Positions 16,692 to 23,376 of a DNA stretch of 45,035 nt are shown here, piece after piece; the stretch's first letter is position 1, and the number at the start of each line of letters is the position of its first letter. The DNA lies in the NCBI GenBank assembly GCA_024693135.1, contig JAILLN010000026.1, positions 1 through 45,035 on the forward strand. The letters run 5' to 3'. The DNA comes from Lachnospiraceae bacterium. Its GTDB lineage: Bacteria; Bacillota; Clostridia; Lachnospirales; Lachnospiraceae. The translations under genes and the position numbers were made by a program. The notes beneath the pieces were generated by a model. It made no database searches. It was not told the origin of the DNA and was given only the letters and a program-made list of their open reading frames with translations.

Positions 16692-17807
16692 ATGGTTGAA
16701 TTGGACAACCTAAAGATAGACCTCAGGCAGTATGAGGAACCGCTGAAGGAATTAAAAGCATCTCTGGATCTGGAGAATAAAGAAAACCGGATCATGGAGC
16801 TGAACCGTCTCATGGAGGAGCCGGATTTCTGGAACGACCCGGAGAAGTCCAGGCAGCAGTCCCAGGAGCTGGGGAGCCTGAAGGAGGATGTGGGCACCTT
16901 CGACGAGCTGGAGAAAAGCTACGAAGACATGCTGGATCTGATCGACATGGCCAATGATGAAAATGATGAGTCCATGATCCCGGAGATCCAGGAGGAATAT
17001 GAGTCCTTTAAGGAAAAGTATGATAAGATCCGCATCAAGACCCTGCTTTCCGATGAATACGACCGGTCGAATGCCATATTGAGGCTGAATGCCGGGGCAG
17101 GAGGAACGGAATCCTGTGACTGGTGCTCCATGCTTTACCGGATGTATACCAGATGGGCAGAGCGCCATGGATATGCCGTGGAGGAGCTGGACAGCCTGGA
17201 GGGAGACGAGGCCGGGTATAAATCGGTCACCTTCCAGATCAATGGGGAAAATGCATACGGCTATATGAAATCAGAACGGGGAGTGCACCGGCTGGTCCGG
17301 ATATCCCCCTTTAACGCTCAGGGAAAAAGGCAGACCTCCTTTGTTTCTCTGGATGTGATGCCGGAGATCAATGAAGAATTGGACGTGGAGATCAAGCCGG
17401 ATGACATCCGGATCGATACCTACCGTTCCTCCGGAGCCGGCGGGCAGCACATCAACAAGACCTCTTCCGCGATCCGGATCACCCACTTCCCCACCGGCAT
17501 CGTGGTGACCTGCCAGAATGAGAGGTCGCAGTTCCAGAATAAGGACAAGGCCATGCAGATCCTGAAATCAAAGCTCTATATGCTGGCCAAGGAAAACAAT
17601 GCGGAGAAGCTTTCCGATATCCGGGGTGAGATCAAGGATATCGCCTGGGGCTCCCAGATCCGCTCTTATTTTCTTCAGCCCTATCAGCTGGTGAAGGATT
17701 TAAGGACCGGACAGGAGGTGGCACAGGCAGATTCTGTCCTGGACGGAAACCTGGATCCTTTTATCAATGCTTATTTGAAGTGGATCAATACGAAGGAGAA
17801 GCAGTAA
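16692..17807 (+). CDS. prfB: Peptide chain release factor 2, no programmed frameshift
   Basis: 371 residues. RF2 recognises UGA and UAA and triggers peptide release. It has the stop-codon selectivity tripeptide in RISPFNAQGKRQTSF (S-P-F) and the catalytic G-G-Q in SSGAGGQHINKTSSA. Many bacteria place an in-frame TGA after about codon 25, bypassed by +1 frameshifting; here the corresponding region (LKELKASLDLEN, about residues 19-30) is a single continuous frame, so autoregulation by that route is absent. AGAAAGGAG lies before the ATG. The next gene, hom, starts three bases after the stop. Confidence 0.97.
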   Translation: MVELDNLKIDLRQYEEPLKELKASLDLENKENRIMELNRLMEEPDFWNDPEKSRQQSQELGSLKEDVGTFDELEKSYEDMLDLIDMANDENDESMIPEIQEEYESFKEKYDKIRIKTLLSDEYDRSNAILRLNAGAGGTESCDWCSMLYRMYTRWAERHGYAVEELDSLEGDEAGYKSVTFQINGENAYGYMKSERGVHRLVRISPFNAQGKRQTSFVSLDVMPEINEELDVEIKPDDIRIDTYRSSGAGGQHINKTSSAIRITHFPTGIVVTCQNERSQFQNKDKAMQILKSKLYMLAKENNAEKLSDIRGEIKDIAWGSQIRSYFLQPYQLVKDLRTGQEVAQADSVLDGNLDPFINAYLKWINTKEKQ

Positions 17808-17810
17808 GAG

Positions 17811-19022
17811 ATGGCAAAGATCGCTATTTTAGGTTACGGGACGGTGGGATCCGGAGTGGCAGAGGTATTCTGGACGAATGAGAAGCTCATCGATGAGCGA
17901 GCCGGGGAGGAGATCCGGATCAAATATGTCCTGGATCTGAGGGATTTTCCGGGAGACCGGGTGGAGGCTGTGCTGACCCATGATTTTTCGGACATCGTGA
18001 ACGACCCGGAGGTTACGGTGGTGGCAGAGGTCATGGGCGGGATGAAGCCGGCCTATGATTTCACGAAGCAGTGCCTGATGGCCGGAAAGAGCGTCTGTAC
18101 CTCCAATAAGGAGCTGGTAGCGGCGAAGGGGCCGGAGCTCATGAGGATCGCCAGGGAGCATCATGTAAATTATCTGTATGAAGCCAGCTGCGGAGGCGGG
18201 ATCCCCATCATCCGGGCCATGAACGAATCCCTGAATGCGGATGACTTAAGCGAAATCTCCGGGATATTAAACGGCACGACGAATTATATCCTGACGGAGA
18301 TGACAGAAAACGGGACAGATTTTGGGGATGCCCTGAAACGTGCCCAGGAGCTGGGCTATGCAGAGCGGAACCCGGAAGCGGATGTGGAGGGCTACGATGC
18401 ACAGAGGAAGATCGCCATCCTTTCTTCCATAGCCTATGGGAAAACGGTCTATTATGAGGACATCCATACCGAGGGGATCTCGGGCGTGACTCCGACAGAT
18501 ATCGAATATGCAAAAAAGCTGAAAATGAAGATCCGGTTATTGGCCTCAAGCTTCCGGGAAAAGGGGAAGTATTATGCCATGGTAGCACCGGTCCTGGTGG
18601 AGCATACCCATCCCCTGTACTCTGTGGATGGGGTATTTAATGCGATCTTTGTGAAGGGCAATATGCTGGGCGATGCCATGTTTTATGGCAGCGGAGCCGG
18701 CAAGCTCCCTACGGCAAGCGCGGTGGCCGCGGATATGATCCAGGCGGTCAAGGCCGGGGATACGGTCTTATACAGCAATTGGAAGGAAGAAGAGGCGGAT
18801 CTTTCTCCTTTGGACAGCTCCAGCCGGAGATTTTTTGTCCGGGTGCCTGTGGAAAAAAAGGAGGAAGCAATACGTGTCTTCGGCATGGATGCTGAGCAGG
18901 TGAACCTGGAGGAGAGGCCGGAGGAAACGGCCTTGATCACGGGGATCATGACAGAGCAGGAATTTGAACAGAAGGCCGCGAAGCTGGGAGGCATCCTGGG
19001 GCGGATCCGGATCAATATGTAG
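17811..19022 (+). CDS. hom: Homoserine dehydrogenase
   Basis: 403 residues. It reduces aspartate semialdehyde to homoserine, the branch point to threonine and methionine. The NAD(P) fold starts IAILGYGTVGSGVAEV; the substrate region has YEASCGGGIPIIRAM and ILNGTTNYILTEM, both diagnostic. A C-terminal region of about 80 residues corresponds to a short ACT-like regulatory domain. It begins three bases after prfB and is separated by 36 bases from the AEP transaminase, so transcription probably continues into the phosphonate module. A role in phosphonate synthesis is not indicated. Confidence 0.93.
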   Translation: MAKIAILGYGTVGSGVAEVFWTNEKLIDERAGEEIRIKYVLDLRDFPGDRVEAVLTHDFSDIVNDPEVTVVAEVMGGMKPAYDFTKQCLMAGKSVCTSNKELVAAKGPELMRIAREHHVNYLYEASCGGGIPIIRAMNESLNADDLSEISGILNGTTNYILTEMTENGTDFGDALKRAQELGYAERNPEADVEGYDAQRKIAILSSIAYGKTVYYEDIHTEGISGVTPTDIEYAKKLKMKIRLLASSFREKGKYYAMVAPVLVEHTHPLYSVDGVFNAIFVKGNMLGDAMFYGSGAGKLPTASAVAADMIQAVKAGDTVLYSNWKEEEADLSPLDSSSRRFFVRVPVEKKEEAIRVFGMDAEQVNLEERPEETALITGIMTEQEFEQKAAKLGGILGRIRINM

Positions 19023-19058
19023 GCTGGGCGCACGAAGCGTCAGGGAGTTGGAGGAAAG

Positions 19059-20180
19059 ATGGCAATCGAAAGAAAGATATTATTGAATCCGGGTCCGGCC
19101 ACAACGACGGATACCGTAAAAATGGCTCAGGTCGTGCCGGATATCTGCCCCAGGGAAAAAGAGTTCGGCCGGATCATGAAGGAAATGGGAGAGGATCTGG
19201 TAAGGATCGTCCACGGAAGGACAGAGGATTATGCGGCGGTGCTTTTCTGCGGATCCGGCACCATCTGCATGGACGTTGCGCTGAATTCCCTCCTGGAAGA
19301 GGGAAAAAAGGCCCTGGTGATCCAGAACGGATCCTACAGCGAAAGGGGATGTGAGATCCTCCGGTCCTACAATCTGCCCCTGATCGAGCTGAAGCAGCCG
19401 CTGGATGCGCCGCCGGATCTGAAGCTGGTGGAGGATATACTGAAACAAAATCCGGATGTGGGCTATGTATACATGACCCATCATGAGACCGGCAGCGGGC
19501 TTTTGAATCCCATCCGGGAGACGGGTGCGCTGGCCCACCGGTATGGCGCTTTTTTCATCACGGATACCACATCCTCCTATGCGATGATCCCCATCAACGT
19601 ATATGAAGACAATATCGACTTCTGCATGTCTTCTGCCCAGAAGGGGATCATGGGCATGACGGGGCTTTCCTTTGTGATCGGAAGGAAGGATTTGATCGAG
19701 AGATCCGCCGCTTTTCCCAGAAGATCGTATTATTGCAATCTTTATCTGCAATATCAATATATCGAAAAGACCGGACAGATGCATTTTACGCCTCCTGTCC
19801 AGACGATCTATGCGGCAAGGCAGGCCTTGAAGGAATATTTCGCAGAGGGAGAGGCAGAAAAGTGGAAGCGGCATCAGCGCGTCATGGATGCGATCCATAA
19901 GGGGGAAGAAGAGCTTGGGCTTCGCGAAGCCGTGAAGCGGGAATATCAATCCGGGCTGGTCTCGGCGGTGCTTTATCCGGAAGATCCGGCCTGGGACTTT
20001 GACAAAGTCCATGATTACTGCTATGAGAGAGGCTTCACAATTTATCCCGGAAAGATCGAGAAGGCGGGCACCTTCCGGCTGTGTGCCCTGGGAGCCATCG
20101 ATGAGGAGGACATCCGGGATTTCTTTGTTGTATTCCGGGAAGCGCTTGAGTCCTCGGGCGTAAAGCTGCCGGTACATTAA
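19059..20180 (+). CDS. 2-aminoethylphosphonate transaminase, class V PLP enzyme
   Basis: 373 residues. Class V aminotransferases of the PhnW/AGXT type begin with an L-N-P-G-P motif, here ILLNPGPATTTDTV. VLFCGSGTICMDVAL binds the cofactor phosphate, ITDTTSSYAMIP carries the PLP-ring Asp, and SSAQKGIMGM holds the Schiff-base Lys. Alone, it could be an alanine-glyoxylate enzyme. The two downstream genes (cytidylyltransferase and phosphonopyruvate decarboxylase) make AEP formation from phosphonoacetaldehyde the best reading. GGAGG precedes the ATG. Confidence 0.85.
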   Translation: MAIERKILLNPGPATTTDTVKMAQVVPDICPREKEFGRIMKEMGEDLVRIVHGRTEDYAAVLFCGSGTICMDVALNSLLEEGKKALVIQNGSYSERGCEILRSYNLPLIELKQPLDAPPDLKLVEDILKQNPDVGYVYMTHHETGSGLLNPIRETGALAHRYGAFFITDTTSSYAMIPINVYEDNIDFCMSSAQKGIMGMTGLSFVIGRKDLIERSAAFPRRSYYCNLYLQYQYIEKTGQMHFTPPVQTIYAARQALKEYFAEGEAEKWKRHQRVMDAIHKGEEELGLREAVKREYQSGLVSAVLYPEDPAWDFDKVHDYCYERGFTIYPGKIEKAGTFRLCALGAIDEEDIRDFFVVFREALESSGVKLPVH

Positions 20181-20189
20181 TTCTTAAGG

Positions 20190-20217
20190 AGCGGGAAACC
20201 GCTGGTGGCCGGTTTTT
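20190..20217 (+). terminator. Attenuator-like hairpins between transaminase and cytidylyltransferase genes
   Basis: AGCGG-GAAA-CCGCT (20190-20203) forms a tetraloop hairpin, and an overlapping alternative pairs AACCG with CGGTT (to about 20215), followed by TTT. Mutually exclusive hairpins in a 107-base gap suggest partial termination, but the T-run is short. Confidence 0.3.
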
Positions 20218-20287
20218 GGACGGTTACGGCATCCGCATCCGACCGTTGTAAGTCAGAGATAAACATGCATTTATAGAGGAGGCATGA

Positions 20288-20992
20288 ATGGAACAGGCGA
20301 TCCTCATGGCGGCAGGCCTCGGCACAAGGATGCGTCCGCTTACGGAGCACTGCCCCAAGCCGCTCCTTCCGGTAAGGGGAAAGAGCCTCATTGATACGGT
20401 GATCGAAGGGCTTATGCGCCGCGGGGTGGACCGGATCTATGTGGTGACCGGATATCTTGGAGAACAGTTCTCCGCATTATTGGATCGATTTCCCGGAGTC
20501 AGGCTGCTCCAAAACCCGGACTATGCATCGAAAAATAACATCTCCTCCATCTATGCGGCACGCGGTATTCTTGGGGAAGGAGATGTGTTTATCTGCGAGG
20601 CAGACCTATATGTGGCAGATCCGGATATTTTTATGAAAAACCCGGAGAAATCCTGCTACTATGCCAGGATGCAAAAGGGTCATTCCGATGACTGGACCTT
20701 TGACGTGGATGCCCTGGGCCGGATCACCCGGATCGGGATCGGTGGGGATGACTGCTATAATATGGCAGGCATTTCGTATTTTAAACGGGATGATGCGGCC
20801 ATATTGAAGGATGCGGTCATAGAGGCTTTTGAGACGCCGGGTAAGGAAGGGTACTTCTGGGATGAAGTGGTGAATGAAAGCCTGGACCGGCTGGATCTTG
20901 GGATCCTTCCCATTCATGAAGGCCAGGTCATCGAGGTGGATACCTGTGAGGAATTAAAGAAACTGGAGAGGAAGCTGGAAAATGAAGGTTGA
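20288..20992 (+). CDS. LicC/PntC-like nucleotidyltransferase, probable CMP-AEP synthase
   Basis: 234 residues. The nucleotide loop AILMAAGLGTRMRPLTEHCP and PKPLLPV are typical of sugar-phosphate nucleotidyltransferases. ASKNNISSIYAA and VFICEADLYVADP follow the pattern of phosphocholine cytidylyltransferase LicC and of the cytidylyltransferases that activate 2-aminoethylphosphonate. The latter often are fused to PEP mutase; here the protein is the stand-alone catalytic domain only. Position between AEP transaminase and phosphonopyruvate decarboxylase supports AEP as the substrate, yielding CMP-AEP for transfer to a glycan. Phosphocholine is the main alternative. AGAGGAGG lies ahead of the ATG. 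The stop overlaps the next gene by 11 bases. Confidence 0.8.
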   Translation: MEQAILMAAGLGTRMRPLTEHCPKPLLPVRGKSLIDTVIEGLMRRGVDRIYVVTGYLGEQFSALLDRFPGVRLLQNPDYASKNNISSIYAARGILGEGDVFICEADLYVADPDIFMKNPEKSCYYARMQKGHSDDWTFDVDALGRITRIGIGGDDCYNMAGISYFKRDDAAILKDAVIEAFETPGKEGYFWDEVVNESLDRLDLGILPIHEGQVIEVDTCEELKKLERKLENEG

Positions 20993-22103
20993 GAGCTTTG
21001 TACGGATACTGGGTGCGGATTTTTATACCGGGGTACCGGATTCCCAGCTGAGGCCGCTTTGTGACTATCTGATGGATGTCTATGGCACGGATCCGGGACA
21101 TCATGTCATCGCGGCAAATGAGGGAAACAGCGCGGCGATGGCTGCGGGATATCATCTGGCCACCGGGAAGGTGCCGGTGGTCTATATGCAAAACAGCGGG
21201 GAAGGAAATATCATCAACCCCGCGGCCTCCCTGCTGAACCCGGAGGTCTACGGGATCCCGGTCATTTTCGTGATCGGATGGAGGGGGCAGCCGGGAGTGC
21301 ATGACGAGCCGCAGCATGTCTATCAGGGAAGGGTTACCGTGAAGCTTTTGGAGGATATGGAGATCAGCCATTTCCTGGTCACAAAGGAAACCACGGAGCA
21401 GAAGCTCATGGAGGCGATGGAGCGTTTCCGGGGCAGGCTTAAGACGGGACAGGATGTGGCATTTGTCATCGAGAAAAACGCTCTTACCTACGATAAGAAG
21501 CTTCAGTACCGCAATTCCTTTTCCATCAACCGGGAAGAAGCCATCCGCCATATCCTGGATAAGACGGGGGAGGATCCCGTGGTATCCACTACCGGCAAGA
21601 TCAGCCGGGAGCTTTTTGAGATCCGGGAGGAAAAGAAGCAGGGACACGGCCGGGACTTCCTGACGGTGGGCTCTATGGGCCATGCCTCTTCCATAGCCTT
21701 CGGGATCGCCCTGCAGAAGCCCGGAAAAAAGGTCTGGTGCATCGACGGGGACGGGGCGATGCTTATGCATATGGGCGCCATGGCGGTCATCGGAGCCAAT
21801 ACCCCGCAGAACCTGATCCATATCGTGATCAATAACGGAGCCCATGAAACCGTGGGGGGAATGCCTACGGTGGCAGACCTGCTGGACCTGCCTGCCATGG
21901 CGAGGGCCGCCGGATATGAATATGCGGTGAGCGTAAGCACTCTGGAGGAGCTGGACCGGGAGCTTGCCCTTACGAAATTTGCAAGCCAGCTGACCTTCAT
22001 CGAGGTGAAGGCGGCCATGGGCTCCAGGGCAAACCTGGGGAGGCCGACTACTGCTCCGAAAGAGAATAAAGACGCCTTTATGACATTTCTTCGGGAGGGA
22101 TGA
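20982..22103 (+). CDS. Phosphonopyruvate decarboxylase
   Basis: 373 residues. This thiamine-diphosphate enzyme makes phosphonoacetaldehyde from phosphonopyruvate and pulls the unfavourable PEP mutase step forward. The N-terminal domain shows FYTGVPDSQLRPL and HVIAANEGNSAAMAAGYHLA, with the catalytic Glu in N-E-G-N, followed by GWRGQPGVHDEPQH, a phosphonopyruvate decarboxylase signature. The C-terminal domain has the ThDP motif G-D-G-x(n)-N-N as CIDGDGAMLMHMG to NNGAHETVGG. All domains look complete. The gene overlaps the cytidylyltransferase, and the next gene starts after four bases. This is the strongest single marker that the module is for phosphonates. Confidence 0.9.
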   Translation: MKVESFVRILGADFYTGVPDSQLRPLCDYLMDVYGTDPGHHVIAANEGNSAAMAAGYHLATGKVPVVYMQNSGEGNIINPAASLLNPEVYGIPVIFVIGWRGQPGVHDEPQHVYQGRVTVKLLEDMEISHFLVTKETTEQKLMEAMERFRGRLKTGQDVAFVIEKNALTYDKKLQYRNSFSINREEAIRHILDKTGEDPVVSTTGKISRELFEIREEKKQGHGRDFLTVGSMGHASSIAFGIALQKPGKKVWCIDGDGAMLMHMGAMAVIGANTPQNLIHIVINNGAHETVGGMPTVADLLDLPAMARAAGYEYAVSVSTLEELDRELALTKFASQLTFIEVKAAMGSRANLGRPTTAPKENKDAFMTFLREG

Positions 22104-22107
22104 TCTT

Positions 22108-23376
22108 ATGCCGGGAATTCTGCTCTATATCGACCCGGGCACGGGAAGCATGCTTTTTACGGTAATGATCGGCATCGTGACGACGGGAGTCTTTTTCTTC
22201 CGGAAGCTGATCATGAAGCTGAAATTCCGGCTGAGCGGGGGCAGGGTGCTAAAGGGCTCCGGGGATAAGATGCCCTTCGTCATCTTCAGCGACAGCAAGC
22301 GGTACTGGAATTCCTTCAAGCCGATCTGCGATGAGTTTGAAAAGAGAAAGCTCCCCCTGGCTTACTGGACGGCTTCCGGAGACGATCCGGCACTTCAGGA
22401 GGATTACGAATACGTATCCTGCAAATTCATCGGCGAGGGCAATAAAGCCTTTGCCAGGCTGAACATGATGAAGGCATCCGTCTGTCTTTCCACGACTCCC
22501 GGACTGGATATATACCAATGGAAACGCTCCAAGGAAACGGACTATTATATCCACATGCTTCATGAGGTGGGAGGCACTCTTTTATATCATATGTTCGGGA
22601 TGGATTACTATGATGCGGTGCTTTTGACGGGGAACTTCCAGGTGTCTGAGATCCGGGATCTGGAGCATGCCAGGAAGGATTCGGAAAAGGAGCTGAGAGT
22701 GGTGGGCTGTCCTTATATGGATGAGATGAAAAAACGGCTGGATGCAGATCCTGTGCCGGAAGGCAATAAGAGGACGGTTCTTCTGGCTTCCTCCTGGGGT
22801 CCGAACAGCATCCTGACCCTTTACGGGGAAAGGATCATCCGTGCATTGATCCAGACCGGCTACGAGATCGTGGTCCGTCCCCATCCCCAGTCTCAAGTCT
22901 CTGAGAAGGAGCTGCTGGACCGCCTGAAAAAGGAATTTCCGGATGGGGAAGCCGTGGAGTGGAATTTTGATACGGATAATTTTGACGTACTGAAACGCTC
23001 TGATCTGATGATCGCGGATTTCTCCGGCGTCATTTTTGATTATGCCCTGGTCTTTGGGAGACCTGTGATCTATTCGGAATACGAATTTGATCCTTCGGTC
23101 TATGATGCGGCCTGGGTGGACAGGCCCCTATGGAGGGATGAGATCCTGCCGAGGATCGGGAGGCCGCTGAAGGAAGAGGAGTTTGGGGATCTGAAGCGGA
23201 TCATCGATGAGACGATCGAAAGCGATTATTATGCAGAGGGAAGGGAAAAGGCCAGATCCGAGGCCTGGATGCATATCGGGCAAAGCGCGGAGCTTACGGT
23301 GGACTTTATGGTGGAGAAAAAACAGGAGCTTGACAAATCCCTACAGGCAGAAGCGGAAACGCTGCAGACGGCCTAA
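22108..23376 (+). CDS. CDP-glycerol glycerophosphotransferase-like (TagB/TagF) enzyme
   Basis: 422 residues. An N-terminal hydrophobic helix (about residues 10-35) anchors it to the membrane. The C-terminal half has VRPHPQSQVSEKEL and the strongly conserved SDLMIADFSGVIFDYAL with GRPVIYSE, all signatures of teichoic-acid polymerases and related phosphotransferases that use CDP-activated polyols. Placed directly after a CMP-AEP-type module, it may transfer the phosphono-ethylamine group from CMP-AEP, or it may polymerise a polyol phosphate that carries AEP; the sequence does not decide. Its stop overlaps the stop of the convergent YidC-fusion gene by four bases. Confidence 0.8.
   Translation: MPGILLYIDPGTGSMLFTVMIGIVTTGVFFFRKLIMKLKFRLSGGRVLKGSGDKMPFVIFSDSKRYWNSFKPICDEFEKRKLPLAYWTASGDDPALQEDYEYVSCKFIGEGNKAFARLNMMKASVCLSTTPGLDIYQWKRSKETDYYIHMLHEVGGTLLYHMFGMDYYDAVLLTGNFQVSEIRDLEHARKDSEKELRVVGCPYMDEMKKRLDADPVPEGNKRTVLLASSWGPNSILTLYGERIIRALIQTGYEIVVRPHPQSQVSEKELLDRLKKEFPDGEAVEWNFDTDNFDVLKRSDLMIADFSGVIFDYALVFGRPVIYSEYEFDPSVYDAAWVDRPLWRDEILPRIGRPLKEEEFGDLKRIIDETIESDYYAEGREKARSEAWMHIGQSAELTVDFMVEKKQELDKSLQAEAETLQTA

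Noticed and set aside
17811..19022. Homoserine dehydrogenase as part of phosphonate synthesis
   Set aside because: Adjacent to the phosphonate genes, but it has all features of a normal Hom and directly follows prfB, so a core role is more likely.
19080..20177. 365-codon open frame on the minus strand
   Set aside because: It is the shadow of the AEP transaminase, which has clear family motifs; the antisense product is His/Arg/Gln-rich and has no domain sense.
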